Positions 6,238 through 14,514 of a stretch of DNA of 19,648 nt are shown piece by piece. Each line of letters begins with the position of its first letter. Positions within the stretch are counted from its first letter, which is position 1. The translations under genes and the position numbers were made by a program. A model generated the notes under the pieces. It made no database searches, had not been told where the DNA came from, and worked only from the letters and a program-made list of their open reading frames with translations. The DNA lies in NCBI GenBank assembly GCA_964626885.1, contig CAZVJA010000090.1:1-19648 (forward strand), in the 5' to 3' direction. Source of the DNA: CAZVJA01 sp964626885. Lineage in GTDB: Bacteria > Planctomycetota > Planctomycetia > Planctomycetales > Planctomycetaceae.

Positions 6238-8061
6238 ATGCTCTCTCAGGGGGTTCGTCCGCGCGAATTGAGGTGGTATCACGCCGGACCGATGTTGTTT
6301 GGCGATTGGGGAACCAGCCGGCTATATGTGCTCGGCCTGGCGTTTTTTTATACCGGCCGCGCATCCATCTGGTTCATGCTCGCCATGTCGGGATTGCTCG
6401 TCGCCGTGGGATGGGCTTATTCCGTCATTTGTCGGCTTCATCCTGACGGTGGGGGAGTTTACTCGTCGGCGCGCGAGCGGTCGCAAACTCTGGCCGTGAT
6501 CGGCGCGCTGTTGTTGTGCGCCGATTATGTCGTCACCGCGTCGCTGTCGGCGCTTGATGCGTTCCACTATTTGCATGTTCCACATCCGGAAGTGTGGGCG
6601 GCCGTGAGTATCTTGGTTATTGGCTGGTTGAACTACTTCGGACCGACGAAAGTCGGGACACTGGCATTGTTCGTCGCGATTCTGACGGTGATCCTGACAC
6701 TTGTGATGGGGGGGGCCGCTGCTCCTTCTCTCACGCGGGCGCAATTCGAATCGGCGACTGGAACACCGTTCGAATGGTGGAAGCAGTTTACGGCGCTGAT
6801 TCTGGCGATCTCCGGCGTGGAGGCCGTTGCCAATATGACCGGCATTATGGTGAAACCCGTCGCACGGACCGCGCGCTTGTCGATCTGGCCGGTGCTGATC
6901 GAGATCGTCATCATGAATCTGGTGCTGACGGTCGCAATGCACGCTGTGCCGCTGGAGGTGCTAGGCAACGGAGATCCGATGGCGGCCCAGTCGGCACACC
7001 GGGACGACATGTTACGAGTGTTGGCGGAATACTACATTGGACCGCTCTTTGCGGGGCTGGCGTCGCTCGTGTTTGCATTGTTATTGCTCTCGGCGGTGAA
7101 CACGGCCGTCACCGACCTGGTGAGCATTCAGTTCATGATGTCGCGAGATCGCGAGCTTCCTCCGGTCTTCGGTGGGCTGAATACGTGGGGTATGCCCGTC
7201 CTGCCGCTGATCCTGGGTGCGATCGTCCCTACAATCGTGTTGCTGGCAGTGCCCGACGTTGGCCATCTCGCGGAGTTGTATGCGATCGGCGTTGTAGGAG
7301 CCGTCACTGTGAATCTTGGCTCCTGCTGCACAAACCCGAAAGCGGATCTGCGCGCCTTGGAGCGCGCGGTCATGCTTGTGCTCTCGATCTTGTTAATGGT
7401 CGTCTGGTTCACGATCGCCTGGGAAAAGCCTTGGGCGCTGGCGTTCGCCATGACCATCGTTACGTTCGGACTAATCGGGCGCTGGACGGCACATCATCGC
7501 GATCTCGTCCGGGCGTGGTTACTGGCACCGGTTCCGACGCTTTACGGCGAACCGGAGCCGATCCCGGTTCCAGGAGCAGGCTTGCCTCTGATTGTTGCGG
7601 AAACGCCTACAGTCCCGTTGGACCACACCCCTGCCAACTCGTCCCACGCGCGCGAAAGAATTCTCGTGGCGACGCGCGGCAACCCAAAACTTATCAAATA
7701 TGCGCTGGAAGAAGCCAAGACTCGTAATGCAGAACTTCTCGTTCTCTTCGTGCGGCACGTGGCGGTCCCCACGATGGGACTATCCTTTCGCGGAGATGCT
7801 ACCGCCGACGCCGAGGCGCAGGCAATGTTTGCCCAGTTTGAAGCAGCGGCTGAGGCACAGGGAACTCCAGTACGGTTTTTGTACGCAGTGGCGTGGGATG
7901 TCGCGGAAGCCATTCTGGAGTTTGCGGCCAGTTATGGGGTCGATACACTCCTTCTCGGGGCAACGCAGCGGGGTAGCTTGTGGAGAACAATGAAAGGGGA
8001 CGTGATTCAGGAAGTTTCCGAGTTCCTACCGGAACGGATCAGGTTGCTGATCTGTGCATAA
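6238..8061 (+). CDS. APC-superfamily transporter (KimA/KUP-like) with a C-terminal universal stress protein domain
   Basis: The 607-residue protein has an APC-superfamily membrane part of about 12 helices (residues about 17-430), a Pro-rich linker (430-470) and a UspA-type domain (about 474-606). The Usp loop is GATQRGSLWRTMKGD (574-588), with Asp where ATP-binding forms have Ser/Thr. By recall of Bacillus subtilis KimA (YdaO), a c-di-AMP-controlled K+ importer of the same architecture, several substrate-site residues align: Asp23 and Tyr30 at the same spacing as D36/Y43, ADYVVT (95-100) with its DYILT, and GVEAVAN (193-199) with its conserved Glu. HPDGGGVY (68-75) matches its YPQGGGAY. Potassium uptake is therefore favoured over amino-acid transport, but unproven. 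The ATG at 6238 has GGTGAGG 9 bases upstream; an in-frame ATG at 6154 would add 28 Pro/Cys-containing residues and is less likely. It is probably monocistronic. Confidence 0.85.
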   Translation: MLSQGVRPRELRWYHAGPMLFGDWGTSRLYVLGLAFFYTGRASIWFMLAMSGLLVAVGWAYSVICRLHPDGGGVYSSARERSQTLAVIGALLLCADYVVTASLSALDAFHYLHVPHPEVWAAVSILVIGWLNYFGPTKVGTLALFVAILTVILTLVMGGAAAPSLTRAQFESATGTPFEWWKQFTALILAISGVEAVANMTGIMVKPVARTARLSIWPVLIEIVIMNLVLTVAMHAVPLEVLGNGDPMAAQSAHRDDMLRVLAEYYIGPLFAGLASLVFALLLLSAVNTAVTDLVSIQFMMSRDRELPPVFGGLNTWGMPVLPLILGAIVPTIVLLAVPDVGHLAELYAIGVVGAVTVNLGSCCTNPKADLRALERAVMLVLSILLMVVWFTIAWEKPWALAFAMTIVTFGLIGRWTAHHRDLVRAWLLAPVPTLYGEPEPIPVPGAGLPLIVAETPTVPLDHTPANSSHARERILVATRGNPKLIKYALEEAKTRNAELLVLFVRHVAVPTMGLSFRGDATADAEAQAMFAQFEAAAEAQGTPVRFLYAVAWDVAEAILEFAASYGVDTLLLGATQRGSLWRTMKGDVIQEVSEFLPERIRLLICA

Positions 8062-8078
8062 GGCAACCTGCGGGGAGA

Positions 8079-8094
8079 GGGGAGCCTGCTCCCT
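8079..8094 (+). terminator. GC-rich hairpin after the transporter gene, no T-run
   Basis: GGGAG (8080-8084) and CTCCC (8089-8093) pair around CCTG, with one more G-T pair outside. The hairpin lies 18 bases after the stop codon. No T-run follows, so it may protect a 3' end or be a relic of a dispersed GC-rich repeat rather than an intrinsic terminator. Confidence 0.25.
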
Positions 8095-8109
8095 ACCGAC
8101 GGAATGACC

Positions 8110-8139
8110 GTGTCAGGCCTCGTCGCTATTTGGTATGAT
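8110..8139 (+). promoter_or_regulatory. Promoter for the PSCyt1/DUF1549/DUF1553 gene
   Basis: GTGTCA (8110-8115) as -35, an 18-base spacer and TATGAT (8134-8139) as -10. TGG directly before the hexamer makes it an extended -10. The predicted start is near 8146, leaving a leader of about 47 bases with GAGGAA (8181-8186) before the GTG. It shares TGnTATGAT with the two promoters at 580-588 and 666-674. Confidence 0.45.
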
Positions 8140-8192
8140 GAAATAATAATGATAAGGCGCTGCTAACGCTTGATCGAGTCGAGGAACTCATC

Positions 8193-10676
8193 GTGCACAA
8201 TCGCACCGATCGCCCGCTTTCGAAACGGAGGCTCTTCGCTACCGGATTATTCCTCGGCGGGTTCTTCCTCTCGAGCCTCTATTCCCCCGTCATACATGCC
8301 GACGAACCCCAACTCGGTACGCAAGAGTCAAAAACTGGCAAACGCATCGACTTCGCGACGCAGATACAACCCCTCTTCGTAAAGAACTGTCAGCGCTGCC
8401 ACGGGGCCGAGAAGCAGGAAAGCGACCTCCGGCTGGATGTGGGATCGAGCGCCTTAAAGGGGGGCGTCAGCGGTGCAGTCATCGTTCCCGGCAAGAGCGG
8501 CGAAAGTGCTCTGCTGGAACGGATCGCCACGAGCAGCAAGGATGAGCGCATGCCCCCGGAGGGAGAAGGGGAACCCCTCTCCACCAAAGAGATTGATCTG
8601 ATTCGAGCATGGATCGATCAGGGAGCCCCATGGCCGGAATCCATTGGGAAAGAATCGGCGAATAACTCACGTAGCAAACATTGGTCCTTCCAGTCTCCGA
8701 TTCGCCCTCAAATGCCGAATGTCGAAAACACCGGCTGGGTTCGTAATCCGATCGATCTCTTTGTGCTCTCCAAATTGGAATCGCAGAAGATCCAACCATC
8801 GGCGGAAGCTGATCGTCGCACATTGATCCGCCGGCTGTCGCTCGATCTGCACGGACTGCCTCCCTCGCCGCAGGATGTGGCCGAGTTTGAAAATGACACC
8901 GAGTCCGGCGCGTACGAACGACTGGTCGATCGCCTGCTCGCCTCTCCCCATTTCGGCGAGCGATGGGGACGGCACTGGCTCGACCTCGCGCGCTATGCCG
9001 ACAGCGACGGTTACGAGAAAGACGGCTATCGGCCGCATGCGTGGCGATATCGCGACTGGGTCATCGCCGCCGTCAACAGCGATCTTCCCTTCGACGAATT
9101 CACGATTGAACAACTGGCCGGAGATTTGCTTCCGCATCCCACGCCCGATCAACTCATCGCCACCGGCCTGCATCGCCAGACCCTCATCAACACCGAGGGG
9201 GGCGTCGACCAGGAAGAATTCCGCGTGAAGGCGGTCGTCGACCGTGTCAACACCACCGGGACGATCTGGCTCGGCCTGACAATCGGCTGTGCCCAATGCC
9301 ACAGCCACAAGTACGACCCAATTACACAGACGGAGTATTATCAGCTCTTCGCCTTCTTCAACAGCGCGGATGACGTAGACTACAACTTCCCCGCGACCGG
9401 TCCGGCGGCGGAGAAGTTCGCGGCGGATCTCAAGAAACATGAGGAGTCGGTTGCAAAGATCAAAGCCGACATCGCTCAGGCGGAAAAAGAAGGAGCCGAT
9501 CCCACCGGCCGCATCAAGCAGCTTGTTGACAGCCTCATGCGACTGGAGCGGCAAGCTCCCACCAGCCCGAACGGCGCGGCGATGGTCTTTCACGAACACG
9601 AGAAGCCCCGCAAGACGAACATCCTGCTGCGCGGCGAGTTCATGAATCCCGGAGCCGAAGTGCAGCCCGCGACGCTGCGCGTCCTCCACCCCCTTGCAAA
9701 AAAGTCTGACGAGCAGAATCATCGAAGCAGGGTGGATCTTGCCCGGTGGCTGGTGGACAAGAATAACCCACTGGCGGCGCGGGTGTTCGTCAACCGCACG
9801 TGGCTGCATCTGTTCGGCCGGGGAATCGTCGCGACCGCCGACGATTTCGGCGCGACCGGGGATAAGCCTTCGCATCCTGAGTTGCTCGATTGGCTGGCAA
9901 CCGAGTTCCATCGACTCGGTGGGAGCCGCAAAGCTCTGGTACGGGCGATTGTCACCTCGGCCACCTATCGGCAACCGTCCAAGCCGCGGCCTGAGTTGGA
10001 GGCGATTGATCCGCTCAATGTGCTGTTGGCGCGGCAATCGCGACAGCGGGTCGAGGCGGAGATTGTCCGTGATCTGCATCTGGCGGCCGGTGGATTGCTG
10101 GCCGAACGGATCGGCGGCGAAAGCATCCGGCCGCTGCTCCCGCCCTCAGTGGCCGAAGTCAGCTATGCCAGCAGTATTACCTGGGCCGTCAGCGGCGTGC
10201 CCGATCGTCATCGCCGTGGCATGTACATCGCATTCCAGCGGACGATTCCGTATCCCAGCCTGATGACTTTCGACTGCCCCGACGGTGTCATCACCAGCGT
10301 CGCGCGCAGCCGCTCGAATACGCCGCTGCAAGCGCTCACGACACTCAACGACCCGGTATTCTTTGAATGTGCGCAGTCGATGGGGCGCCGGCTGCTCGAA
10401 GCGCCGGCCGAAACCGACGTCGAACGGCTCGAACTTGCGGCTCGTACCGCGCTCGCGCGTCCGTGGACGGAAAGGGAATCCACGCGGCTGCTCGATCTCC
10501 TTCACCGTCAGCGCGACGCATTCCGCATCGATCCGCGCGCCGCGCGGGAGTATGCGGGAGGGACCGTCGTCCCGCTCGAACAGCTCACGGAAGACGAAGC
10601 CGCCGCGGAAACCGCCGCCTGGATCTCGGTCGCGAGCGCAGTGTTGAATCTCGATGAGTTTCTGACGCGAGAATAG
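8193..10676 (+). CDS. PSCyt1-DUF1549-DUF1553 planctomycete cytochrome protein
   Basis: The 827-residue product is a complete member of the planctomycete surface-cytochrome family. Residues 1-36 are a Sec signal (KRR, hydrophobic core, VIHA cleavage). The PSCyt1 domain has haem motif CQRCH at 66-70 and a MPPEGEG distal segment near 120. DUF1549 covers about 165-390 and ends in a second CxxCH (CAQCH, 366-370). A charged coiled-coil insert follows (about 408-455), then DUF1553 from about 510 to 770, with NRTWLHLFGRGIV and RSRSNTPLQALTTLND as landmarks. The start is GTG with GAGGAA 6 bases upstream. The biochemical role of the family is unknown; its abundance in planctomycetes has been linked to degradation of complex substrates. 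The usual downstream DUF1501 partner is absent: a convergent gene begins 19 bases after the stop. Confidence 0.95.
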   Translation: MHNRTDRPLSKRRLFATGLFLGGFFLSSLYSPVIHADEPQLGTQESKTGKRIDFATQIQPLFVKNCQRCHGAEKQESDLRLDVGSSALKGGVSGAVIVPGKSGESALLERIATSSKDERMPPEGEGEPLSTKEIDLIRAWIDQGAPWPESIGKESANNSRSKHWSFQSPIRPQMPNVENTGWVRNPIDLFVLSKLESQKIQPSAEADRRTLIRRLSLDLHGLPPSPQDVAEFENDTESGAYERLVDRLLASPHFGERWGRHWLDLARYADSDGYEKDGYRPHAWRYRDWVIAAVNSDLPFDEFTIEQLAGDLLPHPTPDQLIATGLHRQTLINTEGGVDQEEFRVKAVVDRVNTTGTIWLGLTIGCAQCHSHKYDPITQTEYYQLFAFFNSADDVDYNFPATGPAAEKFAADLKKHEESVAKIKADIAQAEKEGADPTGRIKQLVDSLMRLERQAPTSPNGAAMVFHEHEKPRKTNILLRGEFMNPGAEVQPATLRVLHPLAKKSDEQNHRSRVDLARWLVDKNNPLAARVFVNRTWLHLFGRGIVATADDFGATGDKPSHPELLDWLATEFHRLGGSRKALVRAIVTSATYRQPSKPRPELEAIDPLNVLLARQSRQRVEAEIVRDLHLAAGGLLAERIGGESIRPLLPPSVAEVSYASSITWAVSGVPDRHRRGMYIAFQRTIPYPSLMTFDCPDGVITSVARSRSNTPLQALTTLNDPVFFECAQSMGRRLLEAPAETDVERLELAARTALARPWTERESTRLLDLLHRQRDAFRIDPRAAREYAGGTVVPLEQLTEDEAAAETAAWISVASAVLNLDEFLTRE

Positions 10677-10695
10677 CAGATAACGGTCCGTGACC

Positions 10696-12483
10696 TCAGC
10701 CGTTCGGCAGACCGAACGCTTTGCGTCCTGCAGGGGTCAGCCGATGGACGTCCCAGGCAGGCTCCCACACCGGCTCGACAAGCACGTCGCGCACGCCGTC
10801 GAGGTGCAGCAGTCGTTCTCGAATTCCCTCGCTGATCCGCCCTCCTCCTTGGCTGGCGATGAACTCGACGACCGGCCGGCCGCGATGCGGCATTGTCGCC
10901 AGCACCATCACCACGCCGTTGCGCACACGAACGTCGTAAATCAGCCCCATGTCGACGACGTTCGCGTCTGTCTCGTAGAATTGTTCATCCTTCACGTCGT
11001 GCAGTGCTTTCCAGATTTCCGCTTTTGTCGGCTTCGTTTCTCCCGTCTCGCCGGGACGTGCGAGCATCCCCTCAGATTGCGTCCGTGCCAGCTTCGGGAG
11101 CCCCTCCACCTGAATCTCCAGCGGATGCAACAGCTGATGCCGCAGTTGTTCCGACCGGGCGCCGAAGTCTTCCTGCGAATAAACTCCCAGCCAATAGGCG
11201 TTCTTCTGCCGGATCGACGCGCCGGCCTGGAGCGTGATGTTCGCATCGACCGGGTAGCGGCTCCAGAGTTGCCCGTGGCTCAGGTAGTGCAGCGTCGGCA
11301 CGCCTCCGTGCTTGAGCCGGTCGTAATTCTCGGCGGTGTGTTCCAACCGCATCGCAAGGAACGTATCGCGGCTTGTCGGGTTGATAAAGCCGACTCCCCA
11401 GAGTTGGTCGATGTCGGAGGCCGGAACTTCGCCGACACGCAGCTTTCCCGCCCGGTCGATCCAGATCATCTGATCAAACGAATATCCGGAGAAGACCCAC
11501 TCGTCGTCGCGCATCGCCGAGACCGGCACGTCTTTCAATACGTCGAACCGGCTCTGCTTGAAAAAGTAGGGTAAGCCTGCGAGGAATGTGTACGTGACGT
11601 CCATGTGAATCCGCGCGGGGGTAAAGAGCGGATGGATCGGGCTGTGCGGAAATCCCCAGCGGCGCAACGTCACGCAGAGAGGGCCGCGCACCACTTCATA
11701 TTCGGGGCAGGCGGACCAGTTCCGCATCCGCACCTTTTGAAAGTTCCCCGCGTCAACGTAATCGTGCCCCCAATCGATGGCCGGCGGTTCGCCGTGCCCT
11801 TTGCCCCCCGCGTACAACTCCAACCCGTGCTCGCGCGTGTAGATCAGGCGCTCCAACTGTCCCGACTGCCGCGAGAGCTGCGCGCGGTAGTAATGGTTCG
11901 CAATATCGATCCCATATCCTTCGCCAGTCACTCGCAGGTCGGAGGGATACTCCGGAAGTTCGGCGTTCGGATTACCCGCGAAGAGCACGTACGTCGTGCT
12001 GCCGTGCGCGGGGACATCCGCAGCGAACATCACCCGAGCCACGCGCGCATCGTTCGTGCCATAATCGTCTAGAATCTGGGAGGTGACCTCGACCAGCGTC
12101 CCGCGTTCCGCATCGACGCGGGCGACACGCAATTCCCGTCGCAAATCGCTCACCTGGTCTGGAGGAAAAGCAACCGTCAATTCGCGCGGCTCGGCCACAC
12201 GCGCAATACCGACGGTCTCGAACACCCGGATCAATTGGAACAACTTCCATCCGCGCGCCCACTCTTGCCACGAACCTGGAAGATCGGCCACCTTACCCGA
12301 ATGATTGGCCGGAAGATCGGCCGGCGGCGGAGCATGGGACTGCCGCTCGTAACGAACGCCTTCACGCAGTGAATGCGCCAACGACATCGCGAGGTCGTGA
12401 TTTCCGGCGGCATAGGCAGACTGCAGCAATGCGATTTTCGTCTGGACTGTATCGCTGCGGTCGTTGTAAGAGAACTCAGCCAT
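10696..12483 (-). CDS. Cytoplasmic beta-sandwich protein with C-terminal DUF59 (MIP18/SufT-like) domain
   Basis: The 595-residue protein has no signal peptide. Residues 1-50 look helical. From about 95 to 340 it is strand-rich, and PAHGSTTYVLFAG (158-170) then IANHYYRAQLSRQSGQLERL (194-213) resemble the sugar-hydrolase beta-sandwich pattern seen in GH38 alpha-mannosidases and related lyase-like proteins; this assignment is tentative. Residues about 487-590 form a DUF59/MIP18 domain (NVVDMGLIYDVRV, then VWEPAW near the end), a fold used in iron-sulfur cluster assembly. The normal DPE entry motif is KDEQ, and the cysteine expected in the TxPxC loop is absent (MPHRGRP, 531-537); the domain contains no cysteine at all. 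The ATG at 12483 has GGGAG 9 bases upstream and is preferred over one at 12549. It lies 130 bases downstream of the yihY-like gene. No catalytic residue was identified. Confidence 0.75.
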   Translation of the reverse strand: MAEFSYNDRSDTVQTKIALLQSAYAAGNHDLAMSLAHSLREGVRYERQSHAPPPADLPANHSGKVADLPGSWQEWARGWKLFQLIRVFETVGIARVAEPRELTVAFPPDQVSDLRRELRVARVDAERGTLVEVTSQILDDYGTNDARVARVMFAADVPAHGSTTYVLFAGNPNAELPEYPSDLRVTGEGYGIDIANHYYRAQLSRQSGQLERLIYTREHGLELYAGGKGHGEPPAIDWGHDYVDAGNFQKVRMRNWSACPEYEVVRGPLCVTLRRWGFPHSPIHPLFTPARIHMDVTYTFLAGLPYFFKQSRFDVLKDVPVSAMRDDEWVFSGYSFDQMIWIDRAGKLRVGEVPASDIDQLWGVGFINPTSRDTFLAMRLEHTAENYDRLKHGGVPTLHYLSHGQLWSRYPVDANITLQAGASIRQKNAYWLGVYSQEDFGARSEQLRHQLLHPLEIQVEGLPKLARTQSEGMLARPGETGETKPTKAEIWKALHDVKDEQFYETDANVVDMGLIYDVRVRNGVVMVLATMPHRGRPVVEFIASQGGGRISEGIRERLLHLDGVRDVLVEPVWEPAWDVHRLTPAGRKAFGLPNG

Positions 12484-12613
12484 TGGCCATATCTCCCGGC
12501 TGTTGGATCGTTGCTCAAGAATCAATGATGTACGAATGCGCAAATTCACCGCGCAATTCGACCCGGCACGATTTACGGTTTCGCGCAGCGGATATCTCCA
12601 CCACCTTGGCGTT

Positions 12614-13960
12614 TCAACCCGCCGTGGTCAACAGGGAAGCCAGAGAGATCTTCGCCGCCAGCGACCGCTGCTGTTCCCGGAGCCGGGACGCGAACGCGGA
12701 GATCCAGCGTTCGCCGCCGTCGTCAGCTAGACGAAAACCGATCTCCAGGAGCCTGTCGGTCATCACTTCTTCCGCGGGGAGAGCCAGGCAGACGGCGTTC
12801 GGATCCCGTTCAACGCGATGCAGTAGTCCCGCCTGGCAGAGTTCCTGCACGATGAGGGCCGCCACTCGCTCGGGAACAGCAAGTTTGTCGGCAATGCGGC
12901 GCTGCGTCGTCACATGAGCGGACTGGAAATCTTCTCCGACAATCTGCATGACCGATACGACGACCGCCGGCTCGATCACCGCCGAGTGAGAGCGCCTTGT
13001 TTCCATCTCCTGCAAAGCCCGGTCGCCGAGATATTGCAGCGTCGCGCTCACTTCCAAACCGAACAGCACCGCCAGCCACATCAAGTAGACCCAGAACATG
13101 AACAGCGGAATCAGCCCCAGCGACCCATAAAGCTGATTGATGGCGAAAGCGTTCGAGATCGACACCCCCAGTGTTCGTTTGCCGACCTCCAACAGGCAGA
13201 CGCAGACGAGCGCGCCGACCGCGGCCGCGCGCAGATCGACGGAGGTATTCGGGACCAGCGAATAGACCGCGAACCAGAACAGCCATCCCACGCTGACGCT
13301 CCAAATAAACCCGACCGTGAGGACGTACCATGAGCTCAACGCCAAGGATTCCGCCCACGCTTCAACGCGCCCGTGCAGAACCGCCGTGAGAGTGATCGCC
13401 AGCGGACTGGCCGTGATGAGGAACCAGTACAAGGGGATTCGCCTCAACCACGGCCTCCCTTCCGGCGCACGATAGATCGTGTTGAAACTGTTCTCAATCG
13501 TCACCAGCATGCTGATCGACGCGTAGACAATCAGCGCAAACCCCACCCAGCCGACCGCCCGCAGGTCGATCTGCCCCGCCTGGCCAATCAGATCCTCCAG
13601 CCATCGCTGCAACGTGACGGCTTTCTCCGAACCAGCGGCAGCCGCACGCGAGAGAGTAACGTCCTTGAGCCCGGCGTATTCCAAGAGGTTGCCGACGCGC
13701 CGTAGAAATTCATCGACCCCGATAATGCCCCGCACCACGATCATCGATACGACGAGAACCGGAACGAGTGCGAACAACGCCTGATACGCGAGAGCCGCGG
13801 CCATCTGCGGAGCGCGGTCTTCACGAAGCTGGCGAAGACCATAACGTGTCAGATCGTAGGAATATCGCGCCGCCTTCTGCCAGCGATCAAGTTCCTCGCG
13901 CGGTTCACGAATCGCATGTCTGGCCCACCGCAGGACTGATTGAATCTGCGCTTTCCACAT
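12614..13960 (-). CDS. YihY/BrkB family inner-membrane protein with C-terminal winged-helix-like domain
   Basis: The 448-residue product has the YihY/BrkB (UPF0761) layout: an N-terminal amphipathic part, then six membrane helices at about 56-78, 136-158, 175-198, 208-232, 244-265 and 283-305. Family landmarks are ENSFNTIYRAPEGRPW (156-171) and YGSLGLIPLFMFWVYLMW (278-295). After the last helix, residues about 332-410 (TTQRRIADKLAVPERVAALI, then a QELCQAGLL helix) look like a winged helix of the type found in long YihY proteins; its function is not known. The family has been linked to transport or virulence in some bacteria but has no firm biochemical role. The ATG at 13960 has GGAGG 5 bases upstream, much better than the upstream in-frame ATGs at 14092 and 14059. 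It may be co-transcribed with the DUF59 fusion gene. Confidence 0.88.
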   Translation of the reverse strand: MWKAQIQSVLRWARHAIREPREELDRWQKAARYSYDLTRYGLRQLREDRAPQMAAALAYQALFALVPVLVVSMIVVRGIIGVDEFLRRVGNLLEYAGLKDVTLSRAAAAGSEKAVTLQRWLEDLIGQAGQIDLRAVGWVGFALIVYASISMLVTIENSFNTIYRAPEGRPWLRRIPLYWFLITASPLAITLTAVLHGRVEAWAESLALSSWYVLTVGFIWSVSVGWLFWFAVYSLVPNTSVDLRAAAVGALVCVCLLEVGKRTLGVSISNAFAINQLYGSLGLIPLFMFWVYLMWLAVLFGLEVSATLQYLGDRALQEMETRRSHSAVIEPAVVVSVMQIVGEDFQSAHVTTQRRIADKLAVPERVAALIVQELCQAGLLHRVERDPNAVCLALPAEEVMTDRLLEIGFRLADDGGERWISAFASRLREQQRSLAAKISLASLLTTAG

Positions 13961-14073
13961 GTTCGCCTCCCAGCGTTCCTTCCGCGTCCGGCGGTTGAAC
14001 GCAACATGCCCCGAGTGAGACCCGAACCCGCCCCCGATTGAATGTGAGGTCCGTGCCATTCGCTCCTGCAAAT

Positions 14074-14084
14074 ATACAGTGTAT
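14074..14084. promoter_or_regulatory. Perfect 11-base palindrome upstream of the yihY-like gene
   Basis: ATACAGTGTAT is symmetric about its central G and sits in an AT-rich patch within a GC-rich region, 114 bases upstream of the yihY-like start. On the minus strand TATATT just downstream could be a -10. It could be an operator overlapping a promoter. Confidence 0.25.
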
Positions 14085-14325
14085 TTTCGCATGGGTAACG
14101 TGATTTGCCTTGGGGTCCATCAAAAAAGTCCAGCGATGGAAGTCTCCGGCCGAACGAATGTGAAAGCCCGTCGCTGGGTGCCCGGGCCCCGGTAGGATAT
14201 CGCCTCGCAATTCGCTGAGGTACTTCGCCACACAACCATGAATCATGGGGAAGTCCCCTGGTCACTCTAGTTCTCACCCTTGGCCTCGGTTATCTCCGCC
14301 GATTACAGTAAATGAACTAGAGCTA

Positions 14326-14445
14326 GAGGTGGTTTCAATCCCTTGTATTTGGGAGGGCGACGCTCCGTCGGAGCCGCCACAACGAGAGACTTTTGGTCAT
14401 AGCGGCTCGGCGGGAGCCTCGCCCTCCCTTTTTTGAAACCACCTG
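14326..14445. repeat. Palindromic MITE/REP-like element ('GEAPAEP' type repeat)
   Basis: Perfect 12-base terminal inverted repeats AGGTGGTTTCAA (14327-14338) and TTGAAACCACCT (14433-14444) enclose a second, longer imperfect inversion: GGGAGGGCGACGCTCC (from about 14349) against GGGAGCCTCGCCCTCCC (14412-14428), continued inward by GGAGCCGC/GCGGCTCGGC. The centre (about 14377-14400) is unpaired. The whole unit could fold into one long hairpin. Read as protein it gives SAGASPS on the plus strand and REGEAPAEP on the minus strand, strings I associate with spurious ORFs scattered through planctomycete and related genomes. TA dinucleotides lie just outside both ends (14324-14325, 14446-14447), but the left one is within a CTAGAG tandem, so a target duplication is uncertain. 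It contains no gene. Confidence 0.65.
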
Positions 14446-14514
14446 TAACAACCCGTGATACGCGATCGCCGCCCTGTTCCGACGGTGATTCGGTTTGTTC
14501 TGGAGAGATGCACG

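Larger units (their letters stand above)
13961..14514. other. Divergent intergenic region between the yihY-like and penicillin acylase genes
   Basis: These 554 bases hold an 11-base perfect palindrome (14074-14084), a small GGGGA/TCCCC dyad (14247-14258), a 9-base inverted repeat CTCTAGTTC/GAACTAGAG (14265-14273, 14314-14322) and a 120-bp palindromic element (14326-14445). A minus-strand frame at 13905-14246 is open for 113 codons from an ATG but overlaps the yihY-like start and matches nothing I recognise. Confidence 0.5.

Noticed and set aside
8667..10079. A 470-codon open frame antisense to the PSCyt1/DUF1549/DUF1553 gene
   Set aside because: The sense frame has haem motifs and conserved domains; the antisense frame shows no recognisable feature.
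13905..14246. A 113-codon minus-strand frame upstream of and overlapping the yihY-like start
   Set aside because: The N-terminal half reads somewhat protein-like, but it overlaps a well-supported start with a strong ribosome binding site and matches no family I know. It could be a gene remnant.
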